The notes: generated from the letters alone by a model not told the origin. Positions 38,985 through 47,825 are shown, numbered from the stretch's first letter. The stretch is 49,504 bases of DNA from Candidatus Berkelbacteria bacterium Licking1014_7 (GCA_007376535.1 VMGK01000008.1:1-49504), one strand, 5' to 3'. Translations and numbers: made by a program.

Positions 38985-40274
38985 CTATAATTTCACCCGA
39001 GAACGTTTGGCGATCACTAACATTTTTCCCAAAATCCTTGATAAAGACGCCAATATCGCCAACAAAAACCAAAATGTCTTTTCATACTGAGTTGACAAAA
39101 AAAGCGAACCAAACAAAAACGCCCACATCGAAATCTCAAGCGCCTCAGAAATGTAAAAAAGCTCGTGATCGCGCAGAATTTTAAACCAATGACTACACCA
39201 CCTCAACCGCCAAATTGCCAAACCAATCAAAATCATAAAAATTGACAATCCGATAATCCCGGTTTCCGCTGCTAACTCTAAATAGGTATTATGCGTTACC
39301 TGAGAAAGCGCCACCCGGGTATCCGGGGTTTCGATCTTAAAATTTCCCAACCCAACGCCAATAATCGGATTTTGGAAAAAAAGTTGCAGGGCTAATTTTG
39401 AATAAAAAATCCGATTATCTATGGAATCATCGCTCAGTCGTTTTTCCGCAGTGGCCAATCCGGGAATCGTCAAAATTCTCTGCCGGTAATTACTCGAAGC
39501 AAATATTACGACCACCAGCAAAAATATTAGCAGACCGAGGCGTAAAAAATGTTTTCCTTGCTTGAAAAAAATCAAAAACAGCACCAAACCTAAACCCAGA
39601 AAACCACCGCGTGAATAGGTTAAAACCACAAATCCAACAAACAACAAAGAAGAACATAACAGAAAAAATTTCACGATTTTATTTTTAAAGATAAAAAATA
39701 AATAAAACGACAAGGGAATTAAAACTGTTAAATAGAGCGCCAAATAATTCGGGTCGCCGGAAAAACCGGTCGGGCGAAATAAAGTTTGAAGATTAATAAT
39801 TGATAAATTGAGAACTTCATTCTTGTACTTTAAATAATCAGCGATTCCGTAGGTTACATCTGCCCAGCCGGCAATTACCATAATCAATAAAATCGTTTTA
39901 ATTTGTTTAATATTTTTTACAAAATATATGATTGAAACAAAAGTCAAAACAATCGAAGCCATTCTGCGCAAAAGATAATAGTTCGAATCAAAATAAGAAA
40001 ATAAAAAACTTATTCCCAGCCAAGCGCAAAATAATACCACCAAAACGATTATCCAATTTTTTAGATCTGGCATCTCCTTACTGGTATAGATTTTTATCAG
40101 CAAACCAACTCCCAGCGCCACACTTACAATTTCCCCGGGAGAAAAATATAGTCCTAAAAAATTCGTCTGATAAGTCATTACTGCCACTGAAAAATACACC
40201 CCGAGCAAAGGGCGGGCAACAATAATCAAAAAAATACTTACTGCAATAATCCAATAAAGTACTTGCAACCACAT
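38985..40274 (-). CDS. O-antigen ligase/polymerase-like membrane protein
   Basis: Multi-TM; TYSRGGFLGLGLVL, NPIIGVGLGNF, VTHNTYLELAAETGIIGL. Confidence 0.88.
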   Translation of the reverse strand: MWLQVLYWIIAVSIFLIIVARPLLGVYFSVAVMTYQTNFLGLYFSPGEIVSVALGVGLLIKIYTSKEMPDLKNWIIVLVVLFCAWLGISFLFSYFDSNYYLLRRMASIVLTFVSIIYFVKNIKQIKTILLIMVIAGWADVTYGIADYLKYKNEVLNLSIINLQTLFRPTGFSGDPNYLALYLTVLIPLSFYLFFIFKNKIVKFFLLCSSLLFVGFVVLTYSRGGFLGLGLVLFLIFFKQGKHFLRLGLLIFLLVVVIFASSNYRQRILTIPGLATAEKRLSDDSIDNRIFYSKLALQLFFQNPIIGVGLGNFKIETPDTRVALSQVTHNTYLELAAETGIIGLSIFMILIGLAIWRLRWCSHWFKILRDHELFYISEALEISMWAFLFGSLFLSTQYEKTFWFLLAILASLSRILGKMLVIAKRSRVKL

Positions 40275-40365
40275 AACATTAAATCAAATAGCAAAGAGTA
40301 AAAAGCAAAAACAAATATTAAAATGTAAAAATATTTTTAATTTTTGATATGTCCCGTCGTCGTTC

Positions 40366-40474
40366 AATCTCTTGCAGAAACCTAATTATATGTTACTGCA
40401 AACCCGCCATCGCTATCGCTCAGGCGATTAGCAGGCGGGGGAATAATCACCTATTTTTGCAAGAGATTGAATGC
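40366..40474. repeat. R1 element with inverted ends TTCAATCTCTTGCA/TGCAAGAGATTGAA
   Basis: Also at 22070, 23270, 43838 and (inverted) 47826-47905; shared core CTTGCAGAAACCTAATTATATGTTACTGCA. Confidence 0.8.
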
Positions 40475-40586
40475 AGGCGGGGAAGAATGAAAAACTTCAA
40501 TCAATTTTCAATTTTCAATTTCCAAACGAAAAATTGTTGCGGAAGAAGTCTAATCACAACCTCTAATCACAACAATTATACCCCGC

Positions 40587-41210
40587 CTATTTGGCTTTTA
40601 CAAGCACTTTATCAATCAATCCATATTTTATCGCCTCAATCGGAGTCATAAAAAAATCCCGGTCTGTATCGCGCTCAATTTTATCAATTTTCTGCCCAGT
40701 GTGGTTGGCTAAAATCCGGTTGGCCAATTTTTTAATCCTAAGCATCTCGCGCGTCTGAATTTCCACATCAGTCGCCTGCCCCTCTGTCCCGCCCATCACT
40801 TGATGAATTAAAATTCTGGAATTAGGTAAAGCAAAACGTTTGCCGGGCGCGCCGGCTGAGAGTAAAATCGCGGCGGCAGACGCCGCTTGACCGATACAAA
40901 TTGTTGACACATCGGGCTTAATATATTGCATTGTGTCATAAATCGCCATTCCCGCCACCACCACGCCGCCCGGAGAATTAATATACATCTGGATATCTTT
41001 CTCTGGATTTTCCGCTTCTAAAAACAAAAGTTGCGCCATCACCAAATTCGCCACCTGATCGTCAATCGGGGTGCCAATAAAAATAATTCTATCTTTCAAA
41101 AGACGAGAATAAATATCATACGCCCGCTCGCCAAACTGCGTTTTTTCCAACACTATCGGAACAAACAATTGGTTAGTTATGTGAGAAATTTTTGAATTTT
41201 GATTTGTCAT
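40587..41210 (-). CDS. clpP: ATP-dependent Clp protease proteolytic subunit
   Basis: [59 protein letters not shown]. Confidence 0.96.
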   Translation of the reverse strand: MTNQNSKISHITNQLFVPIVLEKTQFGERAYDIYSRLLKDRIIFIGTPIDDQVANLVMAQLLFLEAENPEKDIQMYINSPGGVVVAGMAIYDTMQYIKPDVSTICIGQAASAAAILLSAGAPGKRFALPNSRILIHQVMGGTEGQATDVEIQTREMLRIKKLANRILANHTGQKIDKIERDTDRDFFMTPIEAIKYGLIDKVLVKAK

Positions 41211-41233
41211 TTTGCTTTTTAATTTTTGATATT

Positions 41234-42442
41234 TTATTTAGTTTTTGTTGCGATCGCAATTAAATGTCTCACCGCCTTTTTGATCGCCTCTTTATCCGCG
41301 CTCTCCCAACCTTCCCGTTTAATCACCTCGCCCAGAAGCAATCCAATCTCAATATTTTTTTTGGCTTGGGGCGATAAATCTTTCCTAAATTCCTCTGACG
41401 TTTTTTTAATCATCGGCAAATATTTCTCCAAAGTAAGCCCCTGACGGGACAAATTACGCGAGATATTATCTACCTGCCGATTAACTTCTTCTTGGATTAA
41501 GGCATCGGGAATTTTTACCTTCAACAATTTCAGCGCCTGTTCCAAGACATTGACTTCAAGCGCGCGCTCCGCTTGTTGTTTTTTTTCCAATTCAACACTT
41601 TTTTTAATCGCTTCTTTTAAGTCAGATAACTTATTATGCCCAAAATTTCCGGCAAAACTATCATTTAAGTCCGCTAATTCAATTTCTTTCACCTGCAAAA
41701 CCTTTACTTCAAAATAGACAATTTTGCCAGCCAACATTTTGTCAGAAAAATTTTTTGGCAACTCAAGTGCAAAATGCTTGCTCTCATCTTTTTTCAAACC
41801 AATAATATTGTTTTCAAACCCGTCAATAAAAGCGCCTTCTCCCAGAATAAAAGGATAATGCGGGCTGGTGAGCTTTTCCTGCGTCACATTATCAATTTTA
41901 CCAGTAAAATCAATCTCCACAAAATCGCCTTTTTTGCAGGGGCGGAGAGTATCAGTCATTTTGGCTTTTTGATTTTGGAGTTTTTCCAAGACCTTTTGGA
42001 CATCTTGCTCGTTTACAGAAATATCCATTTTTTTATCCGATTTGACTTTAATTTTTGTATAATCACCCAAAATTACTTTTGGCTTTTCAATAATCTCGCT
42101 TTCAAATTCTAAAATATCGGTTTTGGAATTATCTAACGGATTAAAAGTCCATTTTTTTAAATTTATTTTTGGCTGAATAACCGGCGCTAATTTTTCCTGC
42201 TCAATCGCTTTGCCCAAACTACCCCTCAACGCCATATCTAAAACATCTTGGCTAATACGCGCCAAACCCACTTCTTCAATAATCAATCTTTGGGGCGCTT
42301 TGCCCGGACGAAAGCCCTTTATTTCCACCTCAGGCGCGACGCGCTCGTAGACCTTTTGAAAATAGCCGGTCAAGTCCTTTGCCTCAACCAATACGGTAAG
42401 CAGTTTGTGCGCCTCTTTTTGTTGGGTAATTTTTATTTTCAT
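41234..42442 (-). CDS. tig: Trigger factor
   Basis: [24 protein letters not shown]-like middle domain, C-terminal helices. Confidence 0.9.
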   Translation of the reverse strand: MKIKITQQKEAHKLLTVLVEAKDLTGYFQKVYERVAPEVEIKGFRPGKAPQRLIIEEVGLARISQDVLDMALRGSLGKAIEQEKLAPVIQPKINLKKWTFNPLDNSKTDILEFESEIIEKPKVILGDYTKIKVKSDKKMDISVNEQDVQKVLEKLQNQKAKMTDTLRPCKKGDFVEIDFTGKIDNVTQEKLTSPHYPFILGEGAFIDGFENNIIGLKKDESKHFALELPKNFSDKMLAGKIVYFEVKVLQVKEIELADLNDSFAGNFGHNKLSDLKEAIKKSVELEKKQQAERALEVNVLEQALKLLKVKIPDALIQEEVNRQVDNISRNLSRQGLTLEKYLPMIKKTSEEFRKDLSPQAKKNIEIGLLLGEVIKREGWESADKEAIKKAVRHLIAIATKTK

Positions 42443-42624
42443 ATATTGAACCCATTGCAAATCTCTCCAATCTACTACAATATGCCACATTTGGCTACAA
42501 AATACTCATCGTTCGTCATCGTCCGCCTTGGCGGATGCTTCCTCACCGCCCGACGGGCGGGAATTTCTGGACTAGTGTTACGAGATTACGAGTGTCTTAA
42601 AGAATTTTAACAGTATTGAAACAA

Positions 42625-42660
42625 CAAAAAAAACCGCTGGCACACGAATTTGCCAACGGC
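42625..42660 (-). terminator. Intrinsic terminator of the small-ORF cluster
   Basis: Minus strand GCCGTTGGCA-aattcgtg-TGCCAGCGGTTTTTTTTG. Confidence 0.85.
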
Positions 42661-42661
42661 A

Positions 42662-42832
42662 TTACGAGGGATATGAAACAAAAAGTGGAGATTGAGAATC
42701 GTATCCGCTTTTTTTGCACCTATCTTCTCGAACAAAACCTAGCCATCTTTGAACATGAGAATTCTCGGTCTTAGGTTTTTTGGTCAGAAGATTGGTCGGA
42801 GACAATGTCTTTTTTTGTTTCCTCTTATCCAT
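42662..42832 (-). CDS. 56-aa basic small protein
   Basis: MDKRKQKKTLSPTNLL...; SD GGAGGTGCG 7 nt upstream. Confidence 0.6.
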   Translation of the reverse strand: MDKRKQKKTLSPTNLLTKKPKTENSHVQRWLGFVREDRCKKSGYDSQSPLFVSYPS

Positions 42833-42986
42833 TTTTCGCACCTCCGGCGCATTTTGTTTCTTTTGGTTTAGCAGTGAATAATCCAGCAATTACAAAAAGA
42901 AAAATCACAACGCAAATCCCTGCCAATACATAAAGATATTCCAAAATACCAATAACCATATCGGTAAACGAAAGCGATCGCTTCAC
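42825..42986 (-). CDS. 53-aa small single-TM protein (GTG start)
   Basis: VKRSLSFTDMVIGILEYLYVLAGICVVIFLFVIAGLFTAKPKETKCAGGAKNG; SD AGGAGG; overlaps next ORF by 8 nt. Not in the ORF track. Confidence 0.65.
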   Translation of the reverse strand: MKRSLSFTDMVIGILEYLYVLAGICVVIFLFVIAGLFTAKPKETKCAGGAKNG

Positions 42987-43004
42987 CACGCACCTCCTGC
43001 TGGT

Positions 43005-43106
43005 CTATAATCTTAAATTAATTTTAGCATTGGGAAAACAGATTGCCAGAAACATTTGCAAAAACATAAACAAATAGATCTCAGCAATATCAACAATGCA
43101 ACCCAT
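43005..43106 (-). CDS. 33-aa small hydrophobic protein
   Basis: MGCIVDIAEIYLFMFLQMFLAICFPNAKINLRL; SD AAGGAGGAGAG. Confidence 0.55.
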   Translation of the reverse strand: MGCIVDIAEIYLFMFLQMFLAICFPNAKINLRL

Positions 43107-43139
43107 CTCTCTCCTCCTTAACTAATTGAATCTAATACT

Positions 43140-43259
43140 CTATTCCATCTCTTTATAACTACGGAGGCATAGCACGTCAAAAAGAACACCCAAACATAAC
43201 ATGAAAAAACTTCCTATAATATCAATGGTTTCAACCAAACCCGCAAACAATCGCTTCAT
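43140..43259 (-). CDS. 39-aa small hydrophobic protein
   Basis: MKRLFAGLVETIDIIGSFFMLCLGVLFDVLCLRSYKEME; SD AAGGAGGCG. Confidence 0.55.
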   Translation of the reverse strand: MKRLFAGLVETIDIIGSFFMLCLGVLFDVLCLRSYKEME

Positions 43260-43287
43260 TTTACGCCTCCTTGTCTTTGTCAGATAA

Positions 43288-43686
43288 TCAAGCCCTGATC
43301 ATCCAGCCCCGTCGATCGCGCTTGGCGCAACTCAGCGTTGACAAATACCTTCTGGGATTTTTCAAAAAAATAATCGTGGCATAGCGGGCTTTGGCTTTTG
43401 ACTGCCAAAACTCATCTGGCATTGCCAAATCCTCGCCGTATTCTCGGCGCAACTTTCCCAGTTTCTCGCCGTCCAAATTTTCAAAATACAAAACATTGTC
43501 TGCCTCGACCTGCCCGAAGATTTTTCCTCCAGACGGTTTAAGTAAAATTATGTCGCCCTTTTTAACTTTTGCATACGGCGCGAGACGGGCAATTGAAAAC
43601 CTTCCCTCAATTTTCTTTTTGCCGGATAAAATATTCTCAATCGCATCTCCGACAAAAACTCCAATATGCATTGTCGGTTTTTCCAT
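43288..43686 (-). CDS. ASCH/PUA-like domain protein
   Basis: MHIGVFVGDAIENILSGKKKIEGRFS..PYAKVKKGDIILLKPSGGKIFGQVEAD. Confidence 0.75.
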   Translation of the reverse strand: MEKPTMHIGVFVGDAIENILSGKKKIEGRFSIARLAPYAKVKKGDIILLKPSGGKIFGQVEADNVLYFENLDGEKLGKLRREYGEDLAMPDEFWQSKAKARYATIIFLKNPRRYLSTLSCAKRDRRGWMIRA

Positions 43687-43850
43687 AATGTTTGTTTGAA
43701 GTATAACTAAAAAACGACTGATTGTCAAAAAAAAGGATCCGGGCAAAATGAATTATGAATTATGAATAAATCAAAAAGCAAAAGTCAAAAAGCAAAAACA
43801 AATATTAAAAAGCAAAAATATTTTTAATGTTTGATATGTCCCGCCGTCGT

Positions 43851-44834
43851 TCAATCTCTTTGAGACGCGCCGCCTGCCAAAGAAACATAGGAAAATTTAT
43901 CGGCTAATTTGAATTTGTCAATCACCGCCACTGTATCTCCGCCTGCCGCCACAGAAAACGCTTTGGTCTCAGTGATACATCTTGCGATCGCTTCAGAACC
44001 AATTTCAAATCCTTGCTCTTCGGTTTTGCCTAAATTGCCATTCCAAAAAATTGTCCTGGCTTTTTTTATCTCTGCCTGGAAAATTTTAATCGTTTTTTTA
44101 TCAATATCCCACACTTCGCCTTGATTATTTTTAACTCCCCCCAAAGCCAAAACAACTTTATTATCGCCTAAAATTTCCGCGTCTTTCTGCGCTTCAAGCG
44201 CGGTCTTGCCGCCCACCAAGACATTATCCGCAATTTTTGCCAGCGCTAAAATCGCCGGTTTTTTGTCTTCAATTTTTGCTCCGCCAATAATTACCACAAA
44301 CGGTCTATTTTTTTGTCTAAGCAATTTTGATAAATTTTCAAATTCTTTTTGAAACTGCAAACCGGCGCAAGATGGTAAAATTTTTGCGATCGCAACTGTG
44401 CTCATATGCGCCCGATGCGAAACCGAAAATGCATCATTGACAAACGCCTTGCAAAATCCAGCATAACGGTTAGCCAGCACAGACGAATTTTTTTCCTCGC
44501 GCGGATCAAAGCGTATATTATCCAGCACGGTAAATTTTTCTCTAGAATACTGAGGATAAATTTTGGCAAAATGATTTTTCAAAGAAAAAGTGCGCAATTT
44601 TTCATCGCGCCCTTGGGGACGACCCAAATGCGTCATTATGTAAATGCGGCGCGCTTGGCGCTCCAAAAGATTGTCAAAAGTCGCAAAATTAGCCCGCATA
44701 CGGGAATCGTCTAAAATTTTATAGCCATTGATGTCGCCTTGAGGCGGATCAATCGGCACATTCCAATCCACCCGCGCCAAAACCCGATTCTTAAAAATAT
44801 CTTGCTGAATATCGTCTAAGATTTTCAGATTCAT
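43851..44834 (-). CDS. pgk: Phosphoglycerate kinase, C-terminally truncated
   Basis: ARVDWNVPI, HLGRPQG, NDAFSVSHRAHMST, IIGGAKIEDK, GGDTVA, LAGGAS, then QRD* from a repeat. Confidence 0.9.
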   Translation of the reverse strand: MNLKILDDIQQDIFKNRVLARVDWNVPIDPPQGDINGYKILDDSRMRANFATFDNLLERQARRIYIMTHLGRPQGRDEKLRTFSLKNHFAKIYPQYSREKFTVLDNIRFDPREEKNSSVLANRYAGFCKAFVNDAFSVSHRAHMSTVAIAKILPSCAGLQFQKEFENLSKLLRQKNRPFVVIIGGAKIEDKKPAILALAKIADNVLVGGKTALEAQKDAEILGDNKVVLALGGVKNNQGEVWDIDKKTIKIFQAEIKKARTIFWNGNLGKTEEQGFEIGSEAIARCITETKAFSVAAGGDTVAVIDKFKLADKFSYVSLAGGASQRD

Positions 44835-44835
44835 A

Positions 44836-44925
44836 TTATTTCTTTTTAGCCAACAACACTAATAAAAGACCGATAACAACAATCAACCCAACTGCAATGT
44901 AAAACATAAATAATACCTCATTCAT
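44836..44925 (-). CDS. 29-aa small TM protein
   Basis: MNEVLFMFYIAVGLIVVIGLLLVLLAKKK; ATGA overlap with the upstream ORF; directly before pgk. Not in the ORF track. Confidence 0.5.
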   Translation of the reverse strand: MNEVLFMFYIAVGLIVVIGLLLVLLAKKK

Positions 44926-45179
44926 TTTTTTAAATTATTTGTAGTATAACCAGCTGAAATTAATCCAGCCAAAAAACACATTATGGAAAATATTACCCCG
45001 ACCCACAACACCTCTTTGTCGCTATTTGATAATATCTCTGATTTCCCAACATCAAATAACTTTATTAATATCGACCCGACCGTGAGATGAGATAAAGTAA
45101 AAAAATATGACGAAACTTTATCTAATTGCCGATTATTAAAATCAATTTTAAATTTTGCATTATATTTTTGCTTTATCAT
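44922..45179 (-). CDS. 85-aa hypothetical membrane protein
   Basis: Two hydrophobic segments; sits between tpiA and pgk on the same strand. Confidence 0.55.
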   Translation of the reverse strand: MIKQKYNAKFKIDFNNRQLDKVSSYFFTLSHLTVGSILIKLFDVGKSEILSNSDKEVLWVGVIFSIMCFLAGLISAGYTTNNLKK

Positions 45180-45197
45180 TTTTGAATTTTACTTTAT

Positions 45198-45932
45198 TCA
45201 TGCATTTCTCAAAATTTCCAAAAACTCTTTGGGATCTAAACTGGCAGAACCAACCAACGCTCCGCCAATACTATCCTGCACCGTGAACTCGCGAATATTT
45301 TTACTATCAACCGAACCGCCGTATAAAATTTTTGTAGCGGGAAATTCTTTTGAGAGCGCCCGGGCAACTTTGCCGGCATATCCGCCTGTGGCTGGCTGAG
45401 CGTTTGGGTTGGAACTAATCGCCCAAACCGGTTCATAGCACAAAATCACGGCTCGCCTTTGAGGCGCTGCCAAATCCTTCAAAATTTGCTTGGCAATATT
45501 TATTACTTCAAAAATGCTATTGTCGCTTTTGACATTTTCACCCACGCACGCAATCGGGGTGATTTGATTTTTCAAAAGCAAATTAACTTTGGCGCGGGTT
45601 TGCTCTGGCGATTCGCCAAAATGCGCCACTTGCTCGCTATGCCCAACAATGCAATATTCCACTAAATTTTTAAGCATCTGGGCTGACACTTCACCGGTAA
45701 AAGCGCCTTTTTCCTCATTAGAAACATTTTGCGCGCCCAACGCCAATTGCCTCACTGAATGGGTTTTGGCAATTTCCGCCAAAGGCGCCAGCCAAACATA
45801 AGACGGGCAAATCACCGCTTTAATATCATCAATATTCTCCAGACCGTTTTTAATCATCTCAAAATCAAGCACTGCGTCAGCGATTGTCTTATTCATTTTC
45901 CAATTAGCCACAATCAAAGGATGCTGATCCAT
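45198..45932 (-). CDS. tpiA: Triosephosphate isomerase
   Basis: VANWKMNKT, IVGHSEQ, YEPVWAI, LYGGSVDSKNI. Confidence 0.94.
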   Translation of the reverse strand: MDQHPLIVANWKMNKTIADAVLDFEMIKNGLENIDDIKAVICPSYVWLAPLAEIAKTHSVRQLALGAQNVSNEEKGAFTGEVSAQMLKNLVEYCIVGHSEQVAHFGESPEQTRAKVNLLLKNQITPIACVGENVKSDNSIFEVINIAKQILKDLAAPQRRAVILCYEPVWAISSNPNAQPATGGYAGKVARALSKEFPATKILYGGSVDSKNIREFTVQDSIGGALVGSASLDPKEFLEILRNA

Positions 45933-46104
45933 TTTTGGTTTAACACGACTGAGGCACTTTTAACAATTTTCGGGATAATTGACTTCGAAGCCATCCACAG
46001 CCGAGCGGGCACGGTGGTCGCCGCGGCGACCGAGCGAGGCGAGGACGAGCGAGGAGCCGTGCTGATCGGTCTTTATAATTTTGCCCTAATGATCTATGAT
46101 TTCA

Positions 46105-46206
46105 CTAACTTTCAAAACTACCGTTCATTCCCAAGTTGATACAACGAACGCCCCGAAGCAGAAAACCCACTATCGCAACCCACATGATGATGTCCATTAT
46201 TACCAT
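46105..46206 (-). CDS. 33-aa small hydrophobic protein
   Basis: MVIMDIIMWVAIVGFLLRGVRCINLGMNGSFES; SD GAAGGAGGT. Not in the ORF track. Confidence 0.5.
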   Translation of the reverse strand: MVIMDIIMWVAIVGFLLRGVRCINLGMNGSFES

Positions 46207-46317
46207 TTCCTGATACCTCCTTCACGGCATCTCAGATTTCTACGCGCACAATTTGCAAGTTCTCGATAATGACCAATTCTTAAAAACCAAAAGTTTTGCA
46301 TTTCTTCCCAGATCATC

Positions 46318-46530
46318 TTATCGTCTTATTGATACTTGGTACTTCATTCTGTAAGCAAGAGCGGACTCAATCCAAGACAGTCGCTCTTTCATCTGATCCA
46401 TCTTCCAGCCGACTACAATTAATTGCTGATATTTGATCCGATTCAGTTCGGAAACGGACCTCCGATATTCTCGAATCAATTCTCGATTAGTCATATCCAG
46501 ATACATCTGGGGAAGATCGTATTCTCTCAT
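46318..46530 (-). CDS. 70-aa hypothetical helical protein
   Basis: SD GGGAGGTGAGGAG just upstream of ATG; charged coiled-coil-like sequence. Confidence 0.6.
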   Translation of the reverse strand: MREYDLPQMYLDMTNRELIREYRRSVSELNRIKYQQLIVVGWKMDQMKERLSWIESALAYRMKYQVSIRR

Positions 46531-46592
46531 CTCTCCTCACCTCCCTGCGATAGAATACGGTCCAACATAGTAGCCATGGCAATAGTAGAAGA

Positions 46593-46817
46593 TTATCTTC
46601 TTCTTTTTATCATATTTGTCAGAATTTCTTCCGGATTTATGTCAAAATCCTGCGACAACGGTTTACCATTTTGTGAGATACAGATTTGTTCGTCAGACGA
46701 TTTAGGAACAAGCATCAGAAGATATTCTCGTCCAGTCATTCTCTCGAACGAACAAAGCGCAGTGTTCAGATTAATTAAAGCCGATTCGCATGCTGGATCA
46801 ATGTGCCATATTCCCAT
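46593..46817 (-). CDS. 74-aa hypothetical protein
   Basis: SD AAGGAGGAAG; MGIWHIDPACESALINLNTALCSFERMTGREYLLMLVP... Confidence 0.6.
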   Translation of the reverse strand: MGIWHIDPACESALINLNTALCSFERMTGREYLLMLVPKSSDEQICISQNGKPLSQDFDINPEEILTNMIKRRR

Positions 46818-46861
46818 TTTGCTTCCTCCTTGTTCATGAGCGAATACATTTTTACTCTACC

Positions 46862-46886
46862 AAAAAAAATGCCCTGCGTCAAGGGC
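46862..46886 (-). terminator. Intrinsic terminator
   Basis: Minus strand GCCCT-tgacgc-AGGGC-ATTTTTTTTG. Confidence 0.8.
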
Positions 46887-46975
46887 AATGTCAGCGCAAT
46901 CTCTCTATCATTCATTCTCTCTATCATTGCGAGCGAAGCGCGGCAATCTCTCCTTCACTTTTCTCCTTTTCTCGT

Positions 46976-47110
46976 TTTTCGCACGCATTAACTAATCGTC
47001 TCACGGTTACGGCAACGATGCCCGTATCGGCTTTAGGTTACGTTATTCGTCTTTAGCCGTTGCCTTGAGACGATTGACGATACGGGCTACGTAACCGACA
47101 AACGACTGAC
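46976..47110. repeat. R3 interspersed element, copy 2 (extended)
   Basis: TTTTCGCACGCATTAACTAATCGTCTCACGGTTACGGCAACGATGCCCGTATCGGCTTTAGGTTACGTTATTCGTC plus inverted sub-repeats. Confidence 0.85.
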
Positions 47111-47226
47111 GGTCATCAAAACGGGCTGCGTAGCCGTTACCAATTGACGATTTTTGGTCTAATTATCGCTCCTCGTAATGACCTCCTCGCAATGACTTCT
47201 GTTAAAAATATTCTTAAATCTGTTGC

Positions 47227-47649
47227 CTACTCACTGCCGGGCGCGGGATTCTCCGGCGGAGCAGGGGGAGTGGCGTCGTCTTCCGGAGTGGCGGCTGGCG
47301 CGGGTGTTTGCCCGCCTAATACCTGATCCTTGCCTGGAGTTGGGGCTAACGGTGTCTGAGGAGCGCCTGCCTCTGGCGCTGGCGCGCCACTATCAGTAAC
47401 ATCTGGCGCTGAATCATCTGGCGCTGGCATTGCCGGAGGAGGGGTCTGAGGAGCCAGTGGCTGTTCTGGCGCCTCATCTGGCGCTGGTGATGTTGAACTT
47501 GGAATAACTGGCTCTTCTGCCGCTGGCACAGAAGTTGCGTCAGTCGCATCCTGCGCCGCCGCGCCGCTATCAGAATTATTTTGATTTTGACCTGTGTCGT
47601 CAGTCGTCGACGACGTTTGACTATCCCCTTGTGTTGTTTGATCGTCCAT
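47227..47649 (-). CDS. Acidic Pro/Ala-rich low-complexity protein, probably disordered
   Basis: MDDQTTQGDSQTSST...; SD GGAGGA upstream of ATG. Confidence 0.65.
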   Translation of the reverse strand: MDDQTTQGDSQTSSTTDDTGQNQNNSDSGAAAQDATDATSVPAAEEPVIPSSTSPAPDEAPEQPLAPQTPPPAMPAPDDSAPDVTDSGAPAPEAGAPQTPLAPTPGKDQVLGGQTPAPAATPEDDATPPAPPENPAPGSE

Positions 47650-47661
47650 TTTTTCCTCCGC

Positions 47662-47768
47662 TTCTGGGTGGCGCTCCCAAACCCTCCTTCGCACTTACCG
47701 TGAAACCTATTGCATAGTGTACTCACGGTGCGTGCTTCGGTAGGGCGCAGCAGGAAGCCAGCCCAGAA
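47662..47768. ncRNA. Rod-like imperfect hairpin, possible structured RNA or 5' leader
   Basis: Serial helices TTCTGGG/CCCAGAA, GGC/GCC, TCC/GGA, CCCT/AGGG, GCAC/GTGC, ACCGTGA/TCACGGT. Strand undetermined. Confidence 0.35.
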
Positions 47769-47825
47769 AGTCCGCCAAAGTGAAATCTAATTTGAGAAGA
47801 CCGGCCCGGCGGCAATGAAATCTAT

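Noticed and set aside
40270-40350. AT-rich 'TCAAAAAGCAAAAACAAATATTAAAAAGC' tracts at 27.9, 40.3 and 43.8 kb as functional elements
   Set aside because: They recur, but composition is so biased that slippage or low complexity is a sufficient explanation; noted only as context for R1.
47662-47768. SRP (4.5S) RNA
   Set aside because: The rod fold and a GCAGCAGGAAGC stretch are reminiscent, but the conserved GGAA-capped domain IV arrangement is not at the tip.
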